The notes: generated by a model not told the origin, from the letters alone. DNA of 64,000 nucleotides from Algoriphagus sp. (GCF_030694375.1 NZ_JAUXYL010000020.1:310001-374000); one strand, 5' to 3'; counted from the stretch's first letter, positions 43,234-52,691 are shown. A program made the numbers and translations.

Positions 43234-46200
43234 ATGAAATCTTTCTTAAGTTTAGCGATAGTTGTTTTTGTCTTTCTCTTGTCTGCCTGTAAAAAAGATT
43301 CAACCCTTTTCGAATTAAAATCTCCAGACCAGACAGGAATCGATTTTAACAATGAAATAATTGAATCTGATACATTCAATATCCTTACTGATGAATATAT
43401 TTTCAATGGTGGAGGAGTGGCGGTGGCTGATTTTGATCAAAATGGACTTCCTGATTTATTTTTCACGGGTAATCAAGTTCCTAACCGACTTTACCTGAAT
43501 CAAGGTGATTTCAAATTCAAAGATATATCCGAAACTTCAGGGATCATGGCAAATGAAAAATGGTGTACTGGAAGCGTTATTGTGGATATTAATAATGATG
43601 GATGGCCGGATATCTATGTCGCCGCAGCAATGATGAAAGGTCCGGGCGAACGCAATAACTTACTTTTTGTCAATCAAGGAAAGGACGCTTTAGGAAACGT
43701 CACTTTCAAAGAAATGGCAGCCCAATATGGAATTGCTGATCCCGGTAATAGCATGGGGGCAGCTTTTATAGACTATGATTTGGATGGAGACCTAGACCTG
43801 TATGTTTTAAATAATGAACAGCTTACAGCTATGCCTACCAACTTTAGACCCAAAGTAACTGATGGGTCTGCCATAAATAATGACAGTTTCTATAGAAATA
43901 ATGGAGACGGAACTTTTACAAATGTTACCATCGAAGCTGGAATTACCTTTGAGGGGTTTGGGCTTGGACTATTAATAGCCGATGTCAACAATGACGGTTG
44001 GCCGGATATCCATGTCAGCAATGACTACATCACCAACGATATTCTATACATCAACAATCAGGATGGTACTTTTTCCAATATGACCAAAGAGAACTTGCGG
44101 CACCAAAGTCAGTTTTCGATGGGTGCTGATATCGCTGATTTTAACAATGATGGGCTTCCAGACCTGATTACTATCGACATGCTAGGCGAGGATAATTACC
44201 GAAAAAAGACCACAATCGGTAAAAACGTCTATCAAACCTACCTTAACAACGAGCAGTTGGGGTACGAATACCAATACGTCCGCAATATGCTTCATCTCAA
44301 TAATGGGCCTGGAGTTCCATTTTCTGAAATTGGATTGATGGCTGGCGTTTATCAGACTGATTGGAGTTGGGCTCCGCTGTTTGGAGATGTGGACAATGAT
44401 GGTCAAAGGGACTTATTGATTACCAATGGATTTCCAAGGGATATTACAGATAAAGACTTCGCCAATTATCGTGCTGATGTGGGAAGCATTGCTACAAATA
44501 GGCAACTATTGGACTCTATACCTATTGTGAAAATCCCTAATTACGCATTTCGAAACACGGGGAATCTTGGATTTCAAGACAGTGGTGAAAATTGGGGTTT
44601 AAATAAGCCTTCCTTCTCAAATGGGGCTGCATTGGTGGATTTGGATGGCGATGGTGATTTGGATTATGTGGTCAATAATATCAACGATCCTGCTTTCATA
44701 TTTGAAAATAAGCTTAACAAAAGCAAAACTGCGCCAAACTATCTCCGCATTAAGCTAAAAGGACCTACAGGCAATTCCCAAGGATTAGGAGCGAAAGTTT
44801 TACTGAGAGCCACAACTGAAAGTCTTCTTTACCAAGAAATGCAAGTAGTTAGGGGATATATGTCTTCAATTGAAGACGTCCTTCACTTTGGTTTGGATTC
44901 GGTTGACACCGTCGGAGAACTCAGGGTGATTTGGCCAGACGGAAAAGAGTCCAAACTTTCCAATGTTCCCGCCAACCAAGTTTTAGTGATTGATCATGCC
45001 TCCGCTCAGGCTGGAAAAAACAGCCTCGCAATTCTTGATTTAGGAATAGCCAAGCAATTGGTTTATGAAGTTTCAGAGGAGTTAGGGATTTCTTTTGTTC
45101 ATAAGGAAGAGGATAGAAATGACTTCAATGTACAGCGCACCCTCCCTCACAAGTTGACACAATTTGGACCTGTCTTAGCAGTTGGAGATCTTGATGGCAA
45201 TGGACTTGAGGATTTGATTATCGGTTCTTCATCGGGTTTTTCACCAATCTGGTATGCCCAGCAAGAGGATGGAAAGTTTGTTCAAAAAGATCTTCTTCCC
45301 GTTGAAAACCCAATTTATGAAGAGACGGGTATTCTCCTTTTGGATCTTGACAACGATGGAGATCTTGATCTTTATTTGGTCAGTGGAAGTCCTGAATTTT
45401 TACCGGATGCTGCTGAATATACTGACCGAATATTTCTTAATGATGGAAAAGGGAACTTCACCCTAGATCAGAATTTTTCGGCTGTTAAAGGAAATGGGAG
45501 TACTGTCCGAGGTGCTGACTTTGATGGAGATGGGTTCATGGATTTATTCGTAGGAGGAAGAACTCCTATTGGTAAATTTCCTCTGCCGGAAAAAAGCTAC
45601 CTGCTAAGAAATATCAATGGACAATTGACCGATGTCACGGATCGCATAGCACCGGAGCTTCGCAGTGTTGGAATGGTCACGGATGCAGTTTGGACAGACG
45701 TTAACGGAGATGGAAAAGTGGATTTGATTGTAGTCGGAGAATTGATGCCAATCACCCTTTTTATCAATCAAGGAGATAAATTTGAAAAACTTAAAGATAC
45801 CGGTCTTGAAAATCACTTGGGATGGTGGAATTCTATTTCCACAGCTGATTTTGATCAAGATGGGGATACTGATTTTGTTATAGGGAACCTAGGGGCAAAC
45901 AATGCGCATCATCCAAGTTTTGAACGACCTGTGAAAATTTATGCAAAGGACTTTGATAATAATGGAAGTGTTGATGCAGTGACGTTTGCTTATTACAAAG
46001 ACAGGCAAGGTGGAACTTACAATTCCTTTCCAAGCCACTTTTGGGATGACCTGATTGGTCAGAGCCCGATGTTTCGCCGGAAATTTGACCGATATAAGTA
46101 TTTCGCGTTGAGCACGGAGGAATCATTTTTTACCGAGGAGGAAAAGCAAGATGTTTTGATTTTGACGGGCAACTATGACAGATCAGTTTGGGTTGAGAAT

Positions 46201-46758
46201 CTTGGTAATGGTAAATTCCAGATCCACGAATTGCCAATCATGGCTCAAATCGCTCCAACAAAGGGAATTGTAACAGACGATATCAATGGTGACGGATTTA
46301 CCGATATCCTGATGGTGGGGAATGACTATGGAAATGAGATCTTTATCGGAAGGCTAGACGCATCTGTAGGATTGCTGCTTCTTGGTGACGGAAAAGGTGG
46401 TTTTGAAGCTATCAGTCCAAGGAAAAGCGGCTTCGTAGTACCGGGTGATGCTAAAGCTCTGGTAAAGTTAAGTCTGGCTTCAGGAGCTCCTCTCTATTTT
46501 GCCTCACAAAACCGCGGAAAATTACTGGCATTCAAGTCTGGAAATGGAGAAGTAAAAACCCTTTCTTTCGGCCAAAATGCTATGGCGTTAATTTTGGAAT
46601 TGGAGAATGGAAAGCGTCAGCGCTTTGAGTTGAATCATGGTTCAGGCTTTGGATCTCAATCTTCCAGAGAAATCATCCTTCCAAAAGGAACCAAATCTGC
46701 AGTAATGATCGATTACAAGGGAGAAATGACTCCTGTGGGAATTTTCACTATGAATTGA
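43234..46758 (+). CDS. FG-GAP/VCBS repeat lipoprotein with ASPIC/UnbV domain
   Basis: 1174 residues from ATG at 43234: KSFLSLAIVVFVFLLSAC signal with lipidation at C19. The frame is open back to 43126, but that start would lie in the hairpin. Repeated DxDxNxDGxxD calcium-binding-like motifs occur throughout (DFDQNGLPDLFF, DINNDGWPDIYV, DYDLDGDLDLYV and others), giving beta-propeller blades. The ASPIC/UnbV region is near 500-610 (NYLRIKLKGPTGNSQGLGAKV, VIWPDGKESKL). Such proteins often follow susC/susD in Cytophagales and are thought to act at the cell surface; function unknown. Confidence 0.92.
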   Translation: MKSFLSLAIVVFVFLLSACKKDSTLFELKSPDQTGIDFNNEIIESDTFNILTDEYIFNGGGVAVADFDQNGLPDLFFTGNQVPNRLYLNQGDFKFKDISETSGIMANEKWCTGSVIVDINNDGWPDIYVAAAMMKGPGERNNLLFVNQGKDALGNVTFKEMAAQYGIADPGNSMGAAFIDYDLDGDLDLYVLNNEQLTAMPTNFRPKVTDGSAINNDSFYRNNGDGTFTNVTIEAGITFEGFGLGLLIADVNNDGWPDIHVSNDYITNDILYINNQDGTFSNMTKENLRHQSQFSMGADIADFNNDGLPDLITIDMLGEDNYRKKTTIGKNVYQTYLNNEQLGYEYQYVRNMLHLNNGPGVPFSEIGLMAGVYQTDWSWAPLFGDVDNDGQRDLLITNGFPRDITDKDFANYRADVGSIATNRQLLDSIPIVKIPNYAFRNTGNLGFQDSGENWGLNKPSFSNGAALVDLDGDGDLDYVVNNINDPAFIFENKLNKSKTAPNYLRIKLKGPTGNSQGLGAKVLLRATTESLLYQEMQVVRGYMSSIEDVLHFGLDSVDTVGELRVIWPDGKESKLSNVPANQVLVIDHASAQAGKNSLAILDLGIAKQLVYEVSEELGISFVHKEEDRNDFNVQRTLPHKLTQFGPVLAVGDLDGNGLEDLIIGSSSGFSPIWYAQQEDGKFVQKDLLPVENPIYEETGILLLDLDNDGDLDLYLVSGSPEFLPDAAEYTDRIFLNDGKGNFTLDQNFSAVKGNGSTVRGADFDGDGFMDLFVGGRTPIGKFPLPEKSYLLRNINGQLTDVTDRIAPELRSVGMVTDAVWTDVNGDGKVDLIVVGELMPITLFINQGDKFEKLKDTGLENHLGWWNSISTADFDQDGDTDFVIGNLGANNAHHPSFERPVKIYAKDFDNNGSVDAVTFAYYKDRQGGTYNSFPSHFWDDLIGQSPMFRRKFDRYKYFALSTEESFFTEEEKQDVLILTGNYDRSVWVENLGNGKFQIHELPIMAQIAPTKGIVTDDINGDGFTDILMVGNDYGNEIFIGRLDASVGLLLLGDGKGGFEAISPRKSGFVVPGDAKALVKLSLASGAPLYFASQNRGKLLAFKSGNGEVKTLSFGQNAMALILELENGKRQRFELNHGSGFGSQSSREIILPKGTKSAVMIDYKGEMTPVGIFTMN

Positions 46759-47520
46759 TCATTTGTAAAGTTCTCCTTCTTTTGCCTCGCAGATATCAGC
46801 TATCAATTCTGCGATTTTGTCTGTAACATCCTCAAAGTATCGCCTCCCTTTTTCAGGGGAGGCTTTTTTTGGATTTCCGATCCCAGTGTCTTCAGTGACT
46901 AGAGACCATTTACGCTCTGCCCAGGCCCATTTTTCCCGGATTCCCTTGATGACTGATTTCCGCTCTGCACCATCTCCTGCTTCTTCGAGTGGTAAGATCA
47001 ACTCAGGATGCAAGTATTGAATCAGTGCAGTTTCCATTTCATCTGCATGATCTCCGGCTTCTTCGAAGTACTTGGACTTGTCTAATGCTTGGAACCAATT
47101 GGCAGTAAAAAGCATCATCTCCGGATATCTCAATCCTAGTTCTCGAAGCATAGGCTGAAAGTTATTGCCTCCATGACTGTTTAGGATTAGTAATTTTTTG
47201 ATCCCTTGTCTGTTCAGAACCTCGATAATATCAGTTAGGATGATTAGCTGTGTACTTGGGTAAATATTGATATCTAGGTAAATGTCACTCTGACCGGTAT
47301 TTACTCCAAAAGGAATGGTTGGAAGAACCACGACTTTAGATCCCTTTTCCCATGCCTTTCTTGCTCCTTCAGCTCCCATAGCATCAGCTTCATAAATATC
47401 CGTCCCATAGGGCATGTGATAATTGTGCGCTTCTGTTGCACCCCATGGCAAGATCGCTAGGTCATAGCGAAATGTTTTGAGGTCTTTCCAAGTTGCTTCT
47501 TTCAGGATATAGGGTCGCAT
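46759..47520 (-). CDS. Creatininase-family amidohydrolase
   Basis: 253 residues from ATG at 47520 (MRPYILKEATW); an earlier ATG adds 21 residues and is less likely. Family blocks: LAILPWGATEAHNYHMPYGTDIYEADAMG, LLILNSHGGNNFQPM, and GDHADEMETALIQYL. Acidic and His residues for two metal ions (E and H in GATEAHN, HGGNN, DHADEME) are present. Members hydrolyse amide bonds in cyclic or linear small molecules. It abuts the FG-GAP gene's end on the opposite strand and is divergent from the asparaginase gene (86-bp gap). Substrate unknown. Confidence 0.92.
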   Translation of the reverse strand: MRPYILKEATWKDLKTFRYDLAILPWGATEAHNYHMPYGTDIYEADAMGAEGARKAWEKGSKVVVLPTIPFGVNTGQSDIYLDINIYPSTQLIILTDIIEVLNRQGIKKLLILNSHGGNNFQPMLRELGLRYPEMMLFTANWFQALDKSKYFEEAGDHADEMETALIQYLHPELILPLEEAGDGAERKSVIKGIREKWAWAERKWSLVTEDTGIGNPKKASPEKGRRYFEDVTDKIAELIADICEAKEGELYK

Positions 47521-47606
47521 GGGATTTGTTTTCAGTATTTGGACAGATGTCTGGAGGATTTGGGTCAAAATTGATAATTTCAATCTCAGTTTCTAAAATA
47601 CTCTCA

Positions 47607-48587
47607 ATGTCTCAAAGAAGAAAGTTTATCAAGCAATCTCTAGCAGGATCAGCATTATTTTTACCGGGTGCAGTTTCGGCTTTTTCATCATTTGATGAGC
47701 GAAATCCCAAGACTGGAGAAATACCACTGATTTTATCAACCTGGAATCATGGTGTCCCGGCTAACGCAGCCGCTTGGGCAAAACTCAAAGAAACAAATAG
47801 CATTCTTGACGCCGTCGAAGCCGGAGTTCGCGATACTGAACTAGACATGGACAATCTTTCAGTCGGCCTCCAAGGTTTGCCTGACCGAGAGGGAATCACA
47901 ACACTGGATGCTTCCATTATGACGGGAGACGGAGGGTGTGGATCGGTGGCTTTTGTACGACAGATCAAGCATCCGATATCCTTGGCTAGGGCTGTGATGG
48001 AAAAAACACCACATGTCATGCTCGCTGGCGAGGGTGCTCGACAGTTTGCGATCGCTCAAGGCTTTCCCCTCGAGGAAGAAGTCCTCAGCCCTAAAGCACA
48101 GATTGAATACGACAAGTGGAAAGTGACCAGTCAATACAAACCCATCATCAACATCGAGAATCATGATACCATCGGGATGATTGGAATCGGTTCCAATGGA
48201 ATGCTTGCAGGTAGCTGTACCACAAGCGGACTGGCGTATAAAATGCACGGAAGGGTAGGAGATAGTCCGATCATTGGAGCGGGTCTATATGTAGATGATG
48301 AAGTGGGTGCAGCTACAGCCACAGGTTTGGGCGAGACTATTATCCGGATTTGCGGGAGTTTTTTGATCGTGGAGTTGATGCGTCAGGGAAGGTCTCCTCA
48401 GGAAGCATGCGAAGAAGCGGTCAGACGATTGGTCACCAAGAGCAAGAATATTCAAGACATTCAAGCTGGATTTTTAGCTATTAACAAAGATGGCGAAACA
48501 GGAGCTTTTGCAGTGCATCCTGGTTTTAATTTTGCCAAAGCCACTGCTTCCGGCAATTTGTTGATTGATTCAAAAAGCCACTTTTAA
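47607..48587 (+). CDS. N4-(beta-N-acetylglucosaminyl)-L-asparaginase (glycosylasparaginase)
   Basis: 326 residues from ATG at 47607. The N-terminus MSQRRKFIKQSLAGSALFLPG is a probable Tat signal (RRKF, hydrophobic core). Ntn-hydrolase family: the precursor is cut before T188 in ENHDTIGMIG, the new N-terminal nucleophile, as known for Flavobacterium and human AGA. Also HGVPANAAAW, GDGGCGSVAF and GRVGDSPIIGAGLYVD. It cleaves GlcNAc-Asn links in the periplasm or outside. First of three genes (with cutC and the heme/FG-GAP gene) 3 to 6 bases apart. Confidence 0.95.
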   Translation: MSQRRKFIKQSLAGSALFLPGAVSAFSSFDERNPKTGEIPLILSTWNHGVPANAAAWAKLKETNSILDAVEAGVRDTELDMDNLSVGLQGLPDREGITTLDASIMTGDGGCGSVAFVRQIKHPISLARAVMEKTPHVMLAGEGARQFAIAQGFPLEEEVLSPKAQIEYDKWKVTSQYKPIINIENHDTIGMIGIGSNGMLAGSCTTSGLAYKMHGRVGDSPIIGAGLYVDDEVGAATATGLGETIIRICGSFLIVELMRQGRSPQEACEEAVRRLVTKSKNIQDIQAGFLAINKDGETGAFAVHPGFNFAKATASGNLLIDSKSHF

Positions 48588-48590
48588 GCC

Positions 48591-49328
48591 ATGGACAGAA
48601 TATTACTGGAAGCTCCCGTTTTCAATCTGCAAGGGGCGTTAGAAGCTGCTCAATTCGGGATAGATCGATTAGAACTTTGCGCCAACTTTCCCGAAGGGGG
48701 AGAAACACCAAGTGTTGGAATGCTTCGCTTTCTAAAAAGTGAAGTAGACATCCCCATTTTTGTCATGATCAGACCTAGAGGAGGGGATTTTGTGTACTCT
48801 CAAAAAGAACTAATCGTCATGAAACAGGATATTAAACTGATGACTGAATTTGGGGCAGATGGATTTGTTTTTGGATTACTTGACGAAAAGGGATTGGTAA
48901 ATGAGGCCGCTTGCGAGATGTTGCTAAGAGCAGCTGGAGACAAGCCTTGTACTTTTCATCGTGCTTTTGATGCTTCTGCTGACTTGGAAGATTCTCTTAA
49001 AAAGATTATTGAACTCGGATTCCAGCGGATTTTGACTTCAGGAGGAAAAAACACCCTGAACGAGGGTCTTCCCGTGATTTTAGAACTTTTGGAAAAAGCG
49101 AAAGATCAAATCATCATTATGCCAGGTGGAGGTACCAAACCCGAACATGTACCGATGCTAAACAAGAGCGGATTATTGAAGGAAGTCCATGCTTCGTGCA
49201 AAGTGGCCAAACCCTCCCCTAATGAATTTGTTAATAAAGGGTTGTTATTTTCATCCATGCCCATAGATTTTACGCAGCATTTTGGAGTTGATCCGGAGCT
49301 TGTCAATGAGTTTAAATCAGTTTTATAA
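48591..49328 (+). CDS. cutC: CutC family protein
   Basis: 245 residues, TIM barrel: LEAPVFNLQGALEAAQFGIDRLELCANFPEGGETPS, FVMIRPRGGDFVYSQKEL, CTFHRAFDA, RILTSGGKNT. Named for copper homeostasis in E. coli, although the copper role has been questioned. Here the gene is 3 bases after glycosylasparaginase and 6 bases before a heme/FG-GAP lipoprotein, and no other copper gene is near. It may serve glycoasparagine breakdown instead; that is inference. Confidence 0.93.
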   Translation: MDRILLEAPVFNLQGALEAAQFGIDRLELCANFPEGGETPSVGMLRFLKSEVDIPIFVMIRPRGGDFVYSQKELIVMKQDIKLMTEFGADGFVFGLLDEKGLVNEAACEMLLRAAGDKPCTFHRAFDASADLEDSLKKIIELGFQRILTSGGKNTLNEGLPVILELLEKAKDQIIIMPGGGTKPEHVPMLNKSGLLKEVHASCKVAKPSPNEFVNKGLLFSSMPIDFTQHFGVDPELVNEFKSVL

Positions 49329-49334
49329 GTAAAA

Positions 49335-50870
49335 ATGCGAAAGTTCCTCTGGGTTGTTGGGTTGATATGTTGGAGTTGTGGGCCGATTTCAGAGCGAAAG
49401 CAGCCGCCTCCAAGTTTACAGCAGTTATCACAATCTGATTTAAACTTGACCGGCGAGCAATTGGCAAATGGATACTGTGCAGCATGTCACATCAAACCCG
49501 AACCGAATATTCTGGACAAAGTCACTTGGGAGACCAAAGTCTTGCCTGACATGCGTAAGCGCATGGGTTTGTACCTGGAAGAGGATTTTGGGACGGCACT
49601 TCCCGAGGATGAGGGCGTACCTGAAGGGATCTATTCCAAATCGCAGCTGATCACTCGGGAAAACTGGAATAAGCTTTTGGCTTATTATGTAGAAAATGCC
49701 CCTGAAAACCCACTTCCTCAAGCAGAAAAACTTATTCCCAAAAAGGGAATCCCAGGTTTTGAGTTGGAAATTCCCGAGTTTCCTTTTGTTAGGCCGAGTC
49801 TAACTACTATGGTTCGGGTCAATCCTGAGACAGGGAATCTCTGGCTAGGCCATCGGTTCCGATCACTTTTTGTCTTGGATCCTAAAAATGGATTTAGCCA
49901 ACTGGATTCAATCCCAACTCCAGTTGCGCCGGTTGAGATTGTTTGGAGATCGGAGAATACTTTCGATCTACTTTCCATGGGTTTGATGGACCCAGCAAAT
50001 GATTCGATTGGATCCTTAGATCGATATTCTAGGACTTCAAATACGTGGCAAGCCACCACTGTTTGGAACCAATTAATGCGGCCTGTTCATGTGGAATTTT
50101 CAGATTTTAATGGAGATGGAAAAGAAGATCAAGTAATTTCTCATTTTGGTAATCACCTAGGTAAGCTTAGTCTATACTTATCCGGCCTAAGTGGTTTTGA
50201 AGAGAAAATTTTAAAAAAAGATCCTGGAGCTAGAAGAACCATTGCTGTTGATTTTGACCGAGATGGTGACATGGATATTTTGGCCGTGATGACTCAAGCA
50301 AAGGAGTCAATTGTTCTTTTTGAAAATCAGGGTTCTGGTGTATTTAGAGAAAGGGTGTTGTTAGGCTTTCAACCCGCATTTGGATCGAGTGATTTTCGCT
50401 ATGAGGATATGAATGGGGACGGTTTTCCGGACCTAATTTTAGTCAATGGAAACAATGCCGATCAATCCCAGATTTTGAAAAATTACCATGGGGTAAGGAT
50501 TTTTGAGAATGACGGGAAAGGAAAATTTACTGAAAAATGGTTCTATCCCATGCAAGGTGCAAGCGGATTGGAGATAGGGGATTTTGATAAGGATGGAGAT
50601 TTGGACTTATTCGTGATCTCATTCTTTCCAAACAGGAACGAAGTACCGAAGCAAGATTTGATTTATTTCAGTCAGGGGAAAAATGGAAATTTTGAGCCTT
50701 TCATTCTGGAAAATACCCCGAATTTTAATTGGCTCACCATCACTCAGGGCGATCTGGATGGAGATGGAGATCAGGATGTGGTAGTAGGAACTTTTGCTTT
50801 TGATGAATTATATAAGGCCCCAACTGCCAATTGGAGTCCTTTTATTATTCTACGGAATACAAGGAAATAA
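49335..50870 (+). CDS. Lipoprotein with c-type heme motif and FG-GAP repeats
   Basis: 511 residues. Lipoprotein signal RKFLWVVGLICWSC with lipidation at C15. A single CAACH heme-c motif (C48, C51, H52: GYCAACHIKPEP) occurs in an otherwise cytochrome-like N-terminal part (about 35-115). A beta-propeller with FG-GAP/VCBS blades follows (FSDFNGDGKEDQVISHFG, DFDRDGDMDILAVM, DMNGDGFPDLILVNG, DFDKDGDLDLFVIS, DLDGDGDQDVVVG). The combination suggests electron transfer or heme-based sensing at the surface. Last gene of the asparaginase-cutC run. Confidence 0.85.
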   Translation: MRKFLWVVGLICWSCGPISERKQPPPSLQQLSQSDLNLTGEQLANGYCAACHIKPEPNILDKVTWETKVLPDMRKRMGLYLEEDFGTALPEDEGVPEGIYSKSQLITRENWNKLLAYYVENAPENPLPQAEKLIPKKGIPGFELEIPEFPFVRPSLTTMVRVNPETGNLWLGHRFRSLFVLDPKNGFSQLDSIPTPVAPVEIVWRSENTFDLLSMGLMDPANDSIGSLDRYSRTSNTWQATTVWNQLMRPVHVEFSDFNGDGKEDQVISHFGNHLGKLSLYLSGLSGFEEKILKKDPGARRTIAVDFDRDGDMDILAVMTQAKESIVLFENQGSGVFRERVLLGFQPAFGSSDFRYEDMNGDGFPDLILVNGNNADQSQILKNYHGVRIFENDGKGKFTEKWFYPMQGASGLEIGDFDKDGDLDLFVISFFPNRNEVPKQDLIYFSQGKNGNFEPFILENTPNFNWLTITQGDLDGDGDQDVVVGTFAFDELYKAPTANWSPFIILRNTRK

Positions 50871-50989
50871 TCAATTGTTTTTTAGATTTCAACAGGTATA
50901 AAAGTCTGTCTTTTGAATTAAGCTCCTTTTTAAATTTCTTCTTTCCGTATTAATCAGTATCTTATTGATCTTCCTTAAATCAATAAGCT

Positions 50990-51448
50990 ATGGTAAAAAG
51001 TTTTCAAGGGGTACGCGAGGTCGAGCCCAAGGCCCCAATTCAGCAGATTTTGGTCAAAGATCACATGAGTACCAACTTGGTGACTTTTCGTGAGGAGGAT
51101 ACAATAGATCAGGTATTGGATGGGCTGGCGAAACGAAAAATCTCCGGGGCTCCTGTTTTGGATGAATCGGGTGCTCTAGTAGGAATAATTTCTGAGGTAG
51201 ATTGCCTTGCCGAAATCATTAAAGGGAAATACAGCAATACGGTTAGATTTCCTGCGAAAGTTAAAGAGCACATGAGTACAGACGTGATTACGCTGGATCC
51301 GGAGATGTCGCTTTTTGATGCTGCTCAAAAATTCCTTCAACTTAAAATCCGTCGATTTCCAGTTCTAAAAGATGGTCATCTCGTCGGACAGCTAAGTTTG
51401 AGTGATGTTATCCGTGCATTCCCCAAACTCAAACATACAACTTGGTAA
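50990..51448 (+). CDS. CBS-domain protein (two CBS repeats)
   Basis: 152 residues, no signal. Two CBS repeats: VKDHMSTNLVTFREEDTIDQVLDGLAKRKISGAPVLDESGALVGIISEVDCL and VKEHMSTDVITLDPEMSLFDAAQKFLQLKIRRFPVLKDGHLVGQLSLSDVIRAF. CBS pairs bind adenine nucleotides and act as sensors. It stands alone with no catalytic domain; likely a cytoplasmic regulator, role unknown. Confidence 0.92.
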   Translation: MVKSFQGVREVEPKAPIQQILVKDHMSTNLVTFREEDTIDQVLDGLAKRKISGAPVLDESGALVGIISEVDCLAEIIKGKYSNTVRFPAKVKEHMSTDVITLDPEMSLFDAAQKFLQLKIRRFPVLKDGHLVGQLSLSDVIRAFPKLKHTTW

Positions 51449-51485
51449 AACCAAAAGGCCTCAAATTTTGAGGCCTTTTGGTTTT
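51447..51485. terminator. Perfect 39-bp palindrome, bidirectional terminator
   Basis: Arms AAAACCAAAAGGCCTCAAA and its complement around base 51466, between the convergent CBS gene (ends 51448) and metZ (ends 51525). Usable from both sides. Confidence 0.85.
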
Positions 51486-51524
51486 AAAGAGATCTTTTTT
51501 TAAATCTTATCAGAAATCAGACTC

Positions 51525-52691
51525 TTACTTCGACTTTTCAATAGCTCGCTCCACATCTTTTATTACATCTTCGTAATGCTCCAAACCCACAGAAAGTCTA
51601 ATCAACCCATCCGCAATACCCACTTGTGCTCTTTCCTCAGCGGAAAGTTTGCTGTGAGTAGTGGAAGCTGGGTGTGTGATTATGCTACGGCTATCGCCTA
51701 AGTTGGCCGTGACTGAAATCATCTGAAGTTGATCAATAAAGCGCTGCGCTCGAGCTACCCCGCCTTTAAGCGTTAGTGTGATGATTCCCCCGCCAGCTTT
51801 CATTTGCTTTACAGCAAGATTGTGCTGTGGGTGAGATTTTAGAAATGGGTATTTAACGGCTTCCAATTCTAAATTTCCTTCGAAATACTCAGCTACTTTC
51901 AGCGCATTTTCGCAGTGGCGATCCATGCGGACGGCTAGCGTTTCCATGCTTTTTGCCAAAATCCAAGCATTGAATGGTGATATCGATGGTCCGGTATGCC
52001 TTGCAAAAAACTGCACCTCTTTCATCAATTCTTTCGAACCAAGAATCAATCCTCCCAATACACGGCCTTGTCCATCAATATATTTGGTAGCGCTGTGCGT
52101 GACAATGTGTGCCCCCCATTTTGTAGGCTGCTGGAGATAGGGTGTAGCAAAGCAATTGTCCACCACGAGGATTAAATTGTGTGTCGCAGCAAATTTCCCT
52201 GCCCACTCTAAGTCGATGATTTCCAAACCGGGATTGGATGGCGTCTCGATGAAAAGCATTTTGGTATTCGGGCGGACTAGTTTTTCCCAATTTAGATAAT
52301 CTGAAATATCTCCATAGGTAGAACTGATCCCCCATTTAGGAAATACCCGAGTTAAAAGTTGGTGGGTAGAACCGAACAAAGATCTGGAAGCCAAGATGTG
52401 ATCACCCTGCTGTAGCAACGAGGCGATACTTCCAAACATTGCAGCCATTCCGGATGCGGTTGCAATTCCATCTTCCGTCCCCTCTGCCGCACAGACTTTT
52501 TCGATCAAATCTGAGGAATTGGGATTTGCGTAGCGGGAGTAGATATTTCCTGGAATTTCATCCGCAAACATGGCTCGGGCTTCCTCCGCTGAATCAAATG
52601 TGAAACTTGAAGTCAGGTAAATAGGGGAGGAATGCTCCTTTTGGTTGGAACGCTGCTGGATTCTGATCGAATCGGTTTCGAAATGGGACAT
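51525..52691 (-). CDS. metZ: PLP-dependent O-succinylhomoserine sulfhydrylase-type enzyme
   Basis: 388 residues, Cys/Met-metabolism PLP family. The Schiff-base lysine is K203 in HSATKYIDGQGR, a MetZ-type sequence; also YSRYANPNSSDLIEKVCAAEG, ASGMAAMFG, and FIETPSNPGLEIID. It would make homocysteine from O-succinyl- (or O-acetyl-) homoserine and sulfide. Its 5' leader carries a SAM riboswitch (52791-52896), which fits a methionine-biosynthesis gene repressed by SAM. Confidence 0.9.
   Translation of the reverse strand: MSHFETDSIRIQQRSNQKEHSSPIYLTSSFTFDSAEEARAMFADEIPGNIYSRYANPNSSDLIEKVCAAEGTEDGIATASGMAAMFGSIASLLQQGDHILASRSLFGSTHQLLTRVFPKWGISSTYGDISDYLNWEKLVRPNTKMLFIETPSNPGLEIIDLEWAGKFAATHNLILVVDNCFATPYLQQPTKWGAHIVTHSATKYIDGQGRVLGGLILGSKELMKEVQFFARHTGPSISPFNAWILAKSMETLAVRMDRHCENALKVAEYFEGNLELEAVKYPFLKSHPQHNLAVKQMKAGGGIITLTLKGGVARAQRFIDQLQMISVTANLGDSRSIITHPASTTHSKLSAEERAQVGIADGLIRLSVGLEHYEDVIKDVERAIEKSK

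Noticed and set aside
43126..43234. Start of the FG-GAP gene at 43126
   Set aside because: This would place the N-terminus in a hairpin and before the signal peptide; ATG 43234 gives a clean lipoprotein signal.
47493..47607. Start of glycosylasparaginase at 47493
   Set aside because: The extra 38 residues overlap the start of the divergent creatininase gene and precede the Tat signal.
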